Assembly: GCA_947446925.1 (NCBI GenBank)
Contig: CANFHU010000009.1
Coordinates: forward strand, 49,027-113,026
Reading direction: 5' to 3'
Length of the DNA: 64,000 nt
DNA from: Flavobacteriia bacterium
Lineage (GTDB): Bacteria; Bacteroidota; Bacteroidia; Flavobacteriales_D; Crocinitomicaceae
A program made the translations under genes and the position numbers. How positions within the stretch are numbered: the first letter of the stretch is position 1; each line of letters begins with the position of its first letter. Positions 28,932 through 37,860 of this stretch are shown one piece after another. The notes beneath the pieces were generated by a model that made no database searches, was not told the DNA's origin, and saw nothing but the letters and a program-made list of their open reading frames with translations.

Positions 28932-29777
28932 CTAAACAGTATCCATGAAAGTTTTTTCTGTTTTATTGAAAACAAAAATACCTGTAAATAACAAAAAAAC
29001 TCCAAAAATTAAACTATATATTAACTGTAATAATGTGAAGGTGCCTGTACCCGTAAAAACAAAACGAAAAGCTTCAATTAAAGGAGAAATTGGATTAAGG
29101 TATAAATACGGTTTATATAAAATAGGAATTGCACTCACTGGATACATTATAGGTGTAGCATACATAAATAACATCATACCTATACCAACAATCATAGTTA
29201 AATCTCGGTATTTAGAAGTTAAAGAAGAAATGATAATACCACTCCCCATTGCGATAATGGCTAAAATCAAAATAATGAATGGAACTAAATAAAGCATTTC
29301 AACATGAAAATGTAATTTGTCATTATGTTGATGATAATAAATCAAAAAACCGACATAGGTTAAAAATTGAAACCCAAGTTTTAGCAAGTTAGAAATCATT
29401 AATGAAATAGGTGTTACTAATCGCGGGAAATACACCTTACCAAAAATACCTGCATTAGCAGAAAAAGTAGATGAAGCACCATTAAAACAAGCTTGAAAAT
29501 AATTCCATAAAGTCGTTCCCCCTAGATAAAACAAAGGTCCAGGTAGTCCATCTGTAGACAAATGAGCAATCTCAGAAAAAAGAAAAGTATAAGTAAACAC
29601 AGTAAATAAAGGACCCAATAGAAACCAAATTGGTCCTAATATGGTTTGTTTGTAAATGGAAATAATATCTCTTTTCACAAAAATGGATATTAAATCTCGG
29701 TAATCCCAAATTTCTTTGAAATTTAGTTTATACCACTTATTTTTCGGGGTAATGATGGTTGTCCAGTTATTTTCCAT
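28932..29777 (-). CDS. wzm: ABC-2 type polysaccharide export permease, Wzm-like
   Basis: IWDYRDLISIFVKRDIISIYKQ followed by GPIWFLLGPLFTVF is the conserved amphipathic start and first helix of Wzm/KpsM/TagG permeases. About six membrane helices follow, and the end LNPISPLIEAFRF is the typical periplasmic re-entrant segment. It forms the channel of the exporter together with the ATPase encoded next, moving polyprenyl-linked polysaccharide across the inner membrane. The gene lies 29 bases after an SGNH-like gene in the same operon. Confidence 0.95.
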   Translation of the reverse strand: MENNWTTIITPKNKWYKLNFKEIWDYRDLISIFVKRDIISIYKQTILGPIWFLLGPLFTVFTYTFLFSEIAHLSTDGLPGPLFYLGGTTLWNYFQACFNGASSTFSANAGIFGKVYFPRLVTPISLMISNLLKLGFQFLTYVGFLIYYHQHNDKLHFHVEMLYLVPFIILILAIIAMGSGIIISSLTSKYRDLTMIVGIGMMLFMYATPIMYPVSAIPILYKPYLYLNPISPLIEAFRFVFTGTGTFTLLQLIYSLIFGVFLLFTGIFVFNKTEKTFMDTV

Positions 29778-29806
29778 TTTTTTAATTCGAGTACAAATTT
29801 AACATT

Positions 29807-30736
29807 TTATTGTTGTATTTGCTTTGTAAATTCATTAATTAAGAGCTGAGTTCTTTGTTTAACGCCAAAAGTATTCAGATGATAAGTAGAATTCAAAATG
29901 AATGAATCATTCATTTTGAATATCTCCGGTGTTCCAAGAAGTTTAATTTGTTTCAGTTTTAGTAAAGAATAAATTTGTTTAATTTTTGTAGATGAATTAT
30001 TGAATGACGTTTCTTGATACCCTGGAAAACTAACAAATAATTTACAACCATTTTTCATTAAGACTTTTTCAAAATCAACTATATCTTGAATAATTTTATG
30101 GTTAATTGGAGACTTATTAAAACTTATATCGGGCGAAACTAATTGTTTTTTAGTCAAAAATTTTGCAGCGACATCTCCAAAACTATTATAAACATATTTA
30201 CTATAAATAAAATCGAAATCATAACCGAAATAATTTCTAAAACTCAACTTTGATTTTATGAGTTCTGGTAATTTAGTGCATACGTAAATAATTTGTTTCG
30301 AATTCAAAAGAAAAAGATTTTGTAAATCAACATCAAACACCATTCTAGCAAGTTCCTCCCCATCAGCTCCGTAAGCAAAATCATCAATATATTGATGGTA
30401 TTCAGGAACAAGTACTACTACATCCCCCTTCTTCATGTAGTTTAGATAATTGGACAGCATAAATTTCAAACCCAAAGAAGCATGAATCCCTGTGTTAATT
30501 GGATGTAACTTTAATGAATCTTTTACTGTTTTACTATCTAATCCAAAACTTAAATTTGAACCACCTAAAAATATGATTCTTGGTTTATGTGTATTACGTA
30601 ATAAGGTGTTTTTGAATTTAGCTGTAAAAAGTAATGATTTTGAAGATTTAGGTGTAGCAGGCAAACACATTATAAATAAAATAACACCCATTGAAAACAA
30701 AAAAAAAGAAGTAGTTTTTAAGAAGAACCTACGCAT
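29807..30736 (-). CDS. Membrane-anchored SGNH-like protein, partner of the MBOAT acyltransferase
   Basis: One N-terminal membrane anchor (about 5-25) precedes a periplasmic domain. IIFLGGSNLSFGLDS (54-68) takes the place of the GDS block of SGNH hydrolases, and STYHLNTFG near the C-terminus may hold the catalytic His. This resembles AlgJ/AlgX or DUF1574-type partners of MBOAT proteins, which pass acyl groups to polymers. The gene starts three bases after the MBOAT stop. The GGSN form is unusual because the nucleophilic Ser follows two Gly and not Gly-Asp. The fold call is moderate; the functional pairing is inferred from place. Confidence 0.72.
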   Translation of the reverse strand: MRRFFLKTTSFFLFSMGVILFIMCLPATPKSSKSLLFTAKFKNTLLRNTHKPRIIFLGGSNLSFGLDSKTVKDSLKLHPINTGIHASLGLKFMLSNYLNYMKKGDVVVLVPEYHQYIDDFAYGADGEELARMVFDVDLQNLFLLNSKQIIYVCTKLPELIKSKLSFRNYFGYDFDFIYSKYVYNSFGDVAAKFLTKKQLVSPDISFNKSPINHKIIQDIVDFEKVLMKNGCKLFVSFPGYQETSFNNSSTKIKQIYSLLKLKQIKLLGTPEIFKMNDSFILNSTYHLNTFGVKQRTQLLINEFTKQIQQ

Positions 30737-30739
30737 ATT

Positions 30740-32206
30740 TTAAAATTGAAAATAAATAAATTGTTGGTCTTTTTGAGAAATAGTACCTATCAATAAAATT
30801 AAAGCTAAATAAAACAAATACCTTAAGTAAAATGGCTTAGACAAAAATATATTCTTTAATGCATGAGCTTGAGTTCTTCCTTTCCATTCTATATAGAACA
30901 TAAAAACAATTAGAAATAGGTAAAATACACTAAAATAGGTAGAGAAAAACAATTGGAAATTTACATACTCTTTATATTTAAATAAACCTATAAACATTTT
31001 AGTAATAAATTCGATGGATTGAGAAATATTTTCAGAGCGAAAAAACACCCAAGAAAAAGTAACTAATAAAAAAGTGAAAATAATTGAAAAGACCTGATTG
31101 AGCATCGGTTTACTTTTATCCATTAAAACAGGACCGATATTTTTCCTATTAATTTTTAATAAAAACAAAATTATAAGATACACCGCATTTATTCCACCCC
31201 ACAAAATGAAGGTGTAATTGGCCCCATGCCATAAACCACTTAACAAAAATATCACTGATATGTTAAAAACACTTCTTAAAGCCCCATTTTTACTACCTCC
31301 TAAGGGTATATATACATAATCTTTAAACCAACTTGATAATGATATGTGCCACTTCCTCCAAAACTCGGAAATATCTCTAGAAAAATAAGGATAGTCAAAA
31401 TTACGTAACAATTGAATGCCAAATAAACGAGAAACCCCTAATGCGATATCGGAATATCCGGAAAAATCACAATAAATTTGTATCGAAAATAAAATAGCTA
31501 TAAAAAACAGGGTAACACCAGAAAAACTTCCCAAATCTGCGTAGATCCAATTAACGTATGTAGCACAATAATCCGCAATGACCATTTTTTTAAAGAAACC
31601 CCATAGGAGTTGTCTCAAGCCATCGACTGCACTACCATATTCAAATTCTCTTTTGATAGATAATTGAGGTAATAAGTGAGTTGCTCGCTCAATTGGTCCA
31701 GCTACTAGTAGCGGAAAATAAGAAACGAAAAGAGAATATTTTACAACATCGCTTTCCGCAGATATTCTTTTTTTATAAACATCTACAACATAAGAAACTC
31801 CGTGAAAAGTGTAAAATGAAATCCCTACAGGTAATACAATATTCAAATAAAAATGATCATTAATTGTAAACCCTAGTTTGTTCAGTAAAACTATAAAAGA
31901 TTCTATGAAAAAATTAAAATATTTGAAAACGGCTAAAAAACCGAAATTAATAATCAAACTTAAAAAAAACCAAATTTTTCGATAAATTTCAGAAGTGGTT
32001 TTATAAATCATAATCCCTGAAAAATAATCGAGTAAGGTTGAAAAAATCAACAATCCCAAAAATCTCCAATCCCAAGATGCATAGAAAAAATAACTTACAA
32101 TCAAAAGTAAAAAATTCTGAAATCGATAATTTCTACTAAAAACAAACCAGTAAAGAATAAATACTGTTGGAAGAAAAAATAAAAAAGAAAATGAATTAAA
32201 AAGCAT
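30740..32206 (-). CDS. MBOAT O-acyltransferase, AlgI-like
   Basis: LFNSFSFLFFLPTVFILYW, SYFFYASWDWRFL, and the catalytic LLSGLWHGANYTF with H327, together with RKWHISLSSW (H287), are the signature of AlgI/DltB-like MBOAT proteins. About eleven membrane helices fit the family, and 488 residues is normal. These enzymes bring acyl groups (usually acetyl) across the membrane for transfer to a polysaccharide. The adjacent SGNH-like gene is the probable transferase partner. The pair lies directly upstream of the Wzm/Wzt exporter. Confidence 0.95.
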   Translation of the reverse strand: MLFNSFSFLFFLPTVFILYWFVFSRNYRFQNFLLLIVSYFFYASWDWRFLGLLIFSTLLDYFSGIMIYKTTSEIYRKIWFFLSLIINFGFLAVFKYFNFFIESFIVLLNKLGFTINDHFYLNIVLPVGISFYTFHGVSYVVDVYKKRISAESDVVKYSLFVSYFPLLVAGPIERATHLLPQLSIKREFEYGSAVDGLRQLLWGFFKKMVIADYCATYVNWIYADLGSFSGVTLFFIAILFSIQIYCDFSGYSDIALGVSRLFGIQLLRNFDYPYFSRDISEFWRKWHISLSSWFKDYVYIPLGGSKNGALRSVFNISVIFLLSGLWHGANYTFILWGGINAVYLIILFLLKINRKNIGPVLMDKSKPMLNQVFSIIFTFLLVTFSWVFFRSENISQSIEFITKMFIGLFKYKEYVNFQLFFSTYFSVFYLFLIVFMFYIEWKGRTQAHALKNIFLSKPFYLRYLFYLALILLIGTISQKDQQFIYFQF

Positions 32207-32281
32207 TAAAAAAAATAGTTATATAAATATCTTGTTTATTTAATTTTTAAATAAATTTATTGTTTATTAAAAAACAATGAA

Positions 32282-33901
32282 TTAAGACCTCTTTTTATAT
32301 GTGTTTATTAAACGTTTATTATAGTAAAACGAATCCACTTTCACGTACATGACTGAATTCTTAACATACTCCCCAACCAATTTATTTACCTTCATAGCTA
32401 TCGCTCTACTTGGATCTAAATTAAGAGAATTCGAATTGACAAAAATCAAGGTCGGTTTTATTGCATTTAATTGATTTATATAATAGGATGTTATTTCATC
32501 AACATTTAAAGTTTTGCTGTATGTATATAAATGCCAATCCGTAAAATAAAATCTTAGTTGATTATCATTCCAAATATGTGTTTTTCTAAAAAAATAGACA
32601 TCTAGAGGAATTTCAAGCGCAGTATCAAATAAAATAAAGTACTTTTTGGAAGGAGAGTTCTTTAAATGCAGATCTATAGTATGAGCTAATTTCAAACCAT
32701 CAGGACAAAGTTCTTTTTTGTAATCAAATTTTAAATTGTTAAAAAAACTTGTAGTAGAAAAAAACACTGTCAATACAACAATTACATAAATTAACCTGGG
32801 AGATATCATTTGAATTAAATTATTTAAATATCGTGTTCTTACAAATGCAACAGGAATTAATAAAAAAAACAAAAACGAAAAAACATGTGGTTGGTTATAT
32901 GCATTCATGTAAAAAGTTAAGAACAAAAAAACACTTAAAAAAGGATAAATTAATAATAAATTCTGAGTTAAATTTGATTTCACCTCAGATTTACTCCTAT
33001 TATTTAAAATAAGAATTGAAACTAAGATCCATAAAAAAGAAATTTTAAGTTCTCTGAAAAAATAATAAAAAATATCTTTTAATGACATCATTAAATTAGT
33101 TTCTGCATAAACAGCTGGTCGTTTGTAATAACTATAAAAGAAATCAAAATGAGTCTTGACATAAAAAATACAAACAAAAAGGAATAATAGGATAAAAACA
33201 AGATAAAAAAGAATCTTTTTAATTTCTTTGTTCAAAATGACTTTTGTTATTGGAATTATGAGAGGTAAGAAAATAATACTTGAATAAACAAAAAAATTAA
33301 ATCTGAATCCAACAGCAAGAAAGATTAATGAAAAACCAATTAAAAAATAATTTATCTTTTGTACTTTTAAAAAAATCATCAAATTTAGATAAGCGCACAT
33401 GAGCAAAACACCAGACGATAAATCTGGAACATAAGTCATTAAACCAAATCTAAAATTGTTAAATAATGGGAATAAAAAAACAATAAAAACGATTGCAATT
33501 TTAAAATTTATCCTACTAGTCAAAAACTTATTTAGTGTAAACAACAATACTAGTAATACAAATAAAGCACGTAAATATACATCCAAATCATTGACTAACA
33601 TTTGAGGATTAATTATTATGACCAAAACATTAAAAACAGAAGTTACAGGGTTTCCTTTAAATTCATAATAGGCTTGTATTATACGCTGTTTAAATGAAAA
33701 ATCATTGTTGAAATTTAAATATCTATCAATTTGCAATTTTTCATTCATTACTCCATCATAAACAGGCAGACTGTTATTATCTAAAAAATCTGCAACAACA
33801 TACATTTTTACTAATACAATTAAGATAATAATTGAATAAAAAAGTAATTGTTTTTTTGGAAAAATAATTAAATCTCGAATTTTGATAAAAACACCAATCA
33901 T
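32282..33901 (-). CDS. Polytopic membrane protein, GT-C-like, function unknown
   Basis: The 539-residue protein has about eleven hydrophobic helices and a soluble C-terminal part. The first loop contains PVYDGVMNEKLQIDRY (46-61), acidic residues where GT-C transferases keep their catalytic Asp, and a glycan polymerase is also possible. I use the ATG at 33901; a TTG at 33922 would add seven residues. It diverges from the GtrB-like gene at 34140 across about 240 bases, so the two could be a lipid-linked-sugar synthase and the enzyme that uses it. Confidence 0.68.
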   Translation of the reverse strand: MIGVFIKIRDLIIFPKKQLLFYSIIILIVLVKMYVVADFLDNNSLPVYDGVMNEKLQIDRYLNFNNDFSFKQRIIQAYYEFKGNPVTSVFNVLVIIINPQMLVNDLDVYLRALFVLLVLLFTLNKFLTSRINFKIAIVFIVFLFPLFNNFRFGLMTYVPDLSSGVLLMCAYLNLMIFLKVQKINYFLIGFSLIFLAVGFRFNFFVYSSIIFLPLIIPITKVILNKEIKKILFYLVFILLFLFVCIFYVKTHFDFFYSYYKRPAVYAETNLMMSLKDIFYYFFRELKISFLWILVSILILNNRSKSEVKSNLTQNLLLIYPFLSVFLFLTFYMNAYNQPHVFSFLFFLLIPVAFVRTRYLNNLIQMISPRLIYVIVVLTVFFSTTSFFNNLKFDYKKELCPDGLKLAHTIDLHLKNSPSKKYFILFDTALEIPLDVYFFRKTHIWNDNQLRFYFTDWHLYTYSKTLNVDEITSYYINQLNAIKPTLIFVNSNSLNLDPSRAIAMKVNKLVGEYVKNSVMYVKVDSFYYNKRLINTYKKRS

Positions 33902-34100
33902 GATAAATAATATTAAATACAATTAAAAAAATCAACTAAATAAATAAATGAATTATATTATTATAAGTTCAAAAATAGTCAAAAAAAAACCCATTACTAG
34001 AATGATTATAAATCTTGAATTCTTATTCCATAATAATTTTAGTTATTTAACTTGAAAAAGAATAAATACTTAACCTTAAAAAACTTCATAGAATGTTTAT

Positions 34101-34108
34101 TACATTTG
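34101..34108 (+). promoter_or_regulatory. Possible Bacteroidota -7 promoter element
   Basis: TACATTTG fits the TAnnTTTG consensus used by the Bacteroidota primary sigma factor. It lies 31 bases before the ATG at 34140, in the divergent spacer with the 32282-33901 gene. No TTTG is seen at the expected 19-base distance upstream, so the call is tentative. The rest of the 238-base spacer is AT-rich and shows nothing else I can name. Confidence 0.4.
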
Positions 34109-34139
34109 TAATGAGAAAACTGCTATTTTTTTGTTCGAA

Positions 34140-35069
34140 ATGTTAAAATTATCTATCATTATACCTGTTTACAATTCTTTTATCATTATGCCTGATTTAC
34201 TTTTGGCAATTGAGAAAGAGCGAATTTTACATTCTTGGAATTTAGAAGTTATACTTATAGATGACGGTAGTAAAGATAATAGCTACAGTCAAATTGAACA
34301 ACTTTCTAAGTCATATAACTATTTAAAAGGAATTAAATTAGCTCGGAATTTCGGACATCAAATTGCAGTCAGAACTGGATTAAAAGTTGCATCCGGAAAT
34401 TACATCGCAATAATAGATGATGATCTACAAGACCCTCCTTTTTTAATTCAACAATTTATACAAAAACTAGAAGAAGGCTTTGATGTTGCATTTGGTGTAA
34501 GAAAAAAAAGAAAAGAAAATCAATTAAAACGAACTGCTTATTATTTGTTTTACAGGATTCTAAACAAAATATCATCCATTAAAATTCCACTCGATTCAGG
34601 AGACTTTTGTGTAATGAAAAAAGAAGTAGTATCCAATATGTTGCTTTTCCATGAACAAAACGTTTATTTGAGAGGTATTAGAGCATGGGTTGGCTTTAAG
34701 CAAGTAGGAATCGAATACGAAAGAAATGCTAGAGAAATTGGAGAATCAGGTTATAGCATTAAAAAATTATTTAAAATTGCGAAAGACGGTATATTTTCTT
34801 TCTCTAATGTTCCTTTAAAATTAATTACGATTTCTGGTCAATTAGGGTTGATTGCTGCTGCTGCTTATACTTTTTATGTAATCTATTTGAATTTAGTTAG
34901 TGATATTCCTGTTAAAGGTTTCTCTACAATTACTATTTTGATTTCTTTTTTTAGTTCACTAATTCTAATATGTTTAGGAATTATTGGCGAATATATCATA
35001 CGAATATATGATGAAGTTAGAAATCGACCACATGCAGTCATTGCATCTAAAATAGGATTCAATGAATAA
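34140..35069 (+). CDS. GtrB-like polyprenyl-phosphate glycosyltransferase (GT2 with two C-terminal helices)
   Basis: [43 protein letters not shown] and DDDLQDP (93-99) are typical of GtrB/ArnC/DPMS-like enzymes. Two hydrophobic helices near the C-terminus (about 230-285) anchor it in the membrane. These proteins make polyprenyl-phosphate-linked sugars for periplasmic transferases. The ATG at 34140 restores the family N-terminus; the earlier TTG adds three residues. The next gene, an SDR, overlaps it by eight bases. Two further GtrB-like genes occur at 43549 and 49035. Confidence 0.9.
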   Translation: MLKLSIIIPVYNSFIIMPDLLLAIEKERILHSWNLEVILIDDGSKDNSYSQIEQLSKSYNYLKGIKLARNFGHQIAVRTGLKVASGNYIAIIDDDLQDPPFLIQQFIQKLEEGFDVAFGVRKKRKENQLKRTAYYLFYRILNKISSIKIPLDSGDFCVMKKEVVSNMLLFHEQNVYLRGIRAWVGFKQVGIEYERNAREIGESGYSIKKLFKIAKDGIFSFSNVPLKLITISGQLGLIAAAAYTFYVIYLNLVSDIPVKGFSTITILISFFSSLILICLGIIGEYIIRIYDEVRNRPHAVIASKIGFNE

Positions 35070-35994
35070 ACTTAAAATCGGTATTTTAGGAGCCAATAGT
35101 TTTATCGGTAAATCACTTACTGAAAAATTTATTAATGATAATGATTTTTCAGAATTACATCTATTTGCACGTAATTTAAATACATTGCATAATGAAAAAG
35201 GTGTTTATGAACATCCATTTAATTTAAATTCCGATTCTAATCTTTTTCCGATTTCACTATTAGAAATAGATATTTTATATTACTTGATTTCAGACAGTAT
35301 TCCTGCGTCATCCTGGAATGCACCATGTAATGAATTACAAAATAATCTAATTCCTTTTATTCAATTAATAGAAAAGTTAAAAGACGGAAACTTAAAAAAA
35401 ATAATTTTCACCTCCAGTGCAGGTACTGTCTATGGAACCTCAGATAAAAAAATAAGCGAAAATTCTAAAACAGTACCTTTTTCCCCCCATGGAATAACCA
35501 AACTAACTACAGAATATTTTTTAGAATATTTTAAAGTTAAATACAATATACAACATGAGGTGTACAGAATATCAAATATATATGGGCCTGGTCAAAACAC
35601 AAGTAAAGGATTAGGATTGATTAATACCTTACTTGAAAAAATGATTCGTAAAGAAGAAATAAACATTTATGGGAATGGAACAAATACAAGGAATTATATC
35701 TATATAGAGGATGTCACTAAAATACTAAAACTAGCTGTTAGAAATGACATAAAAATAAGTACAACTATTAATTTGGCTTCATCTTACCACTTTAGTATAA
35801 ACGAAATCATTGCTACTATAGAAGAAATTTCTTTATCAAAACTTTGTTATACAAAACTATCCGCAAGAAGTTCAGATAATCCTATTATACTAATTGATAA
35901 TTCCAATCTAAAAAGTTTATATCCGGAATTCATTGAAACACCTATTCAAATTGGAATCAAAGAAACGTTAATTTATCTAAAAAAAATAAAATGA
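35062..35994 (+). CDS. NAD-dependent epimerase/dehydratase with His in place of the catalytic Tyr
   Basis: LKIGILGANSFIGKSLTE gives the NAD-binding GxxxxIG loop, and TSSAGTVYGTS is the conserved strand before the active site. The active-site segment reads PFSPHGITKLTTE, so H143 stands where YxxxK enzymes have Tyr, with K147 kept. The codon is CAT at 35488-35490, one base from TAT. The rest, including NIYGPGQNTSKGLG and RNYIYIEDV, looks intact. The role in nucleotide-sugar synthesis is likely, but normal catalysis is doubtful. It overlaps both neighbours (8 and 4 bases). Confidence 0.82.
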   Translation: MNKLKIGILGANSFIGKSLTEKFINDNDFSELHLFARNLNTLHNEKGVYEHPFNLNSDSNLFPISLLEIDILYYLISDSIPASSWNAPCNELQNNLIPFIQLIEKLKDGNLKKIIFTSSAGTVYGTSDKKISENSKTVPFSPHGITKLTTEYFLEYFKVKYNIQHEVYRISNIYGPGQNTSKGLGLINTLLEKMIRKEEINIYGNGTNTRNYIYIEDVTKILKLAVRNDIKISTTINLASSYHFSINEIIATIEEISLSKLCYTKLSARSSDNPIILIDNSNLKSLYPEFIETPIQIGIKETLIYLKKIK

Positions 35995-37856
35995 AAAGTA
36001 TACTTGGTATCTCTTGTTTCTATCATGATGCAGCAGCATGTATAATTGTTGATGGAAAAATTATAGCAGCAACCCAAGAGGAACGTTTCACTAGAGAAAA
36101 ACATACTGCTGATTTTCCTTTGCAATCTATTAAATACTGTCTAGAAGAAACTGGACTTTCGATTGATGAACTAGATGCTATTGTTTTTTATGATAAACCT
36201 TTACTAAAATTTGAACGATTATTAGAAACTTACTATGCCTTTGCACCAAAAGGGTTAATTTCATTTTTAAAAGCTATTCCTGTTTGGTTAAAAGAAAAAA
36301 TGTTTTTAAAAAAACAATTGTTAGATGGATTAAAAGAAGTGGGTGAATATGATAAGAAAAAAGTGAAATTCTTATTTCCTGAGCATCATTTATCGCATGC
36401 TGCTAGTACTTTTTTCACCTCACCCTTTGAAGAATCAGCAATCTTGACAATTGACGGAGTAGGAGAATGGTGTACTGCTTCTATTGCTCACGGAAAAAAT
36501 AATAACATCGTTTTCGAAAAAGAACTGAATTTTCCACATTCTGTAGGTTTGTTATATAGTGCCTTCACCTATTTCCTTGGTTTTACTGTAAATTCTGGCG
36601 AATACAAATTAATGGGCTTAGCACCTTATGGAGATCCTACAGCAGATCAAACATTGAAATACATCGAACAAATTAAAACCCATCTAGTAGATATCAAAGA
36701 AGATGGTTCCGTTTGGTTAGATCAGAAATATTACAATTATGCTACAGGATTACGGATGGCTAATGACAAAGCTTGGGAAAGTTTATTTGGATTTCCAAGA
36801 AGAGAGGATGAAAATGACCTACAACAACACCATTGTAATTTAGCCTTGGCTATTCAAATAGTCACTGAAGAAATTGTAATTAAAATGGCAAAAGAGGCCA
36901 AAAGAATTACAGGTTCTAATTCCATCTGTTTAGCGGGAGGAGTTGCTTTGAATTGTGTAGCAAACGGAAAACTAATTAAAGAAAATATATTCGAAAATGT
37001 ATACATTACGCCTGCCTCTGGGGATGCTGGTGGAGCGTTAGGTGCAGCCTTAATAGGATATTATATATACTTCGATCAAGAACGTAAAATTAATGGAAAA
37101 ATGGATGCAATAGTAGGTTCTTATTTAGGTCCCTCCTATTCAGATAAAGAAATCGAATCGATGATTCGTAAAACAAAAGCTATATACCAAAAACCAACTA
37201 CATTTGAAGAGGTAGCGATTTTTACTGCTCAAAAAATAGCAGATGGGAAAGTAATCGGTTGGTTTCAAGACCGCATGGAATTCGGACCAAGAGCATTAGG
37301 AAATAGAAGTATTCTTGGTGATGCTAGAAATCCTGAGATGCAAAAAAAATTAAACCTAAAAATCAAATACCGAGAAGGATTCAGACCATTTGCGCCATCT
37401 GTTTTGGCAGAAGATGCTAAAGATTATTTTGATTTAGATGTAGATTCTCCCTATATGTTGTTAGTGGCTCCTGTAAATGAAAACAGAAGAAAAAAAGTTC
37501 CTGACAACTATTTCAAATTACCACTTTGGGATAGATTATATACTGAGCGTAGTGATATCCAGTCGGTAACTCACTTAGATTTTTCAGCTAGGGTACAATG
37601 TGTACACAAAGAAACGAATCCAAGATACCACCAATTAATATCAGAATTCAAAAAATTAACAGATTATGGATTAATAGTCAACACTAGTTTTAATGTAAGA
37701 GGAGAACCAATTGTTTGCACACCGTATGATGCGTATCGTTGTTTTATGAGTACAGAAATGGATGTACTAGTGATTGGAAATTATATCTTTGAAAAAGAAA
37801 ATCAAGTTGATTGGGAAAACAGAGAAAAATGGATGGTCAAATTTAAAATGGATTAA
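35991..37856 (+). CDS. Carbamoyltransferase, NodU/SxtI family
   Basis: The N-terminal half has ILGISCFYHDAAACIIVDG and AATQEERFTREKH, then PEHHLSHAASTFFTS, which form the Kae1-like fold and metal site that makes carbamoyl-adenylate. The C-terminal half has GWFQDRMEFGPRALGNRSIL and FRPFAPSVL, typical of NodU/CmcH/TobZ/SxtI. It transfers a carbamoyl group from carbamoyl phosphate to a hydroxyl, here presumably of a sugar. Length 621 is normal. It starts in an ATGA overlap with the SDR gene. An SGNH protein and an SxtK-like protein follow, and an SxtJ-like protein is encoded at 52581. Confidence 0.95.
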   Translation: MKSILGISCFYHDAAACIIVDGKIIAATQEERFTREKHTADFPLQSIKYCLEETGLSIDELDAIVFYDKPLLKFERLLETYYAFAPKGLISFLKAIPVWLKEKMFLKKQLLDGLKEVGEYDKKKVKFLFPEHHLSHAASTFFTSPFEESAILTIDGVGEWCTASIAHGKNNNIVFEKELNFPHSVGLLYSAFTYFLGFTVNSGEYKLMGLAPYGDPTADQTLKYIEQIKTHLVDIKEDGSVWLDQKYYNYATGLRMANDKAWESLFGFPRREDENDLQQHHCNLALAIQIVTEEIVIKMAKEAKRITGSNSICLAGGVALNCVANGKLIKENIFENVYITPASGDAGGALGAALIGYYIYFDQERKINGKMDAIVGSYLGPSYSDKEIESMIRKTKAIYQKPTTFEEVAIFTAQKIADGKVIGWFQDRMEFGPRALGNRSILGDARNPEMQKKLNLKIKYREGFRPFAPSVLAEDAKDYFDLDVDSPYMLLVAPVNENRRKKVPDNYFKLPLWDRLYTERSDIQSVTHLDFSARVQCVHKETNPRYHQLISEFKKLTDYGLIVNTSFNVRGEPIVCTPYDAYRCFMSTEMDVLVIGNYIFEKENQVDWENREKWMVKFKMD

Positions 37857-37860
37857 CGAG

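Noticed and set aside
37774..37860. Longer start for the SGNH membrane protein
   Set aside because: The added part overlaps the carbamoyltransferase end and reads its DNA in another frame; the ATG at 37861 fits a membrane-protein start.
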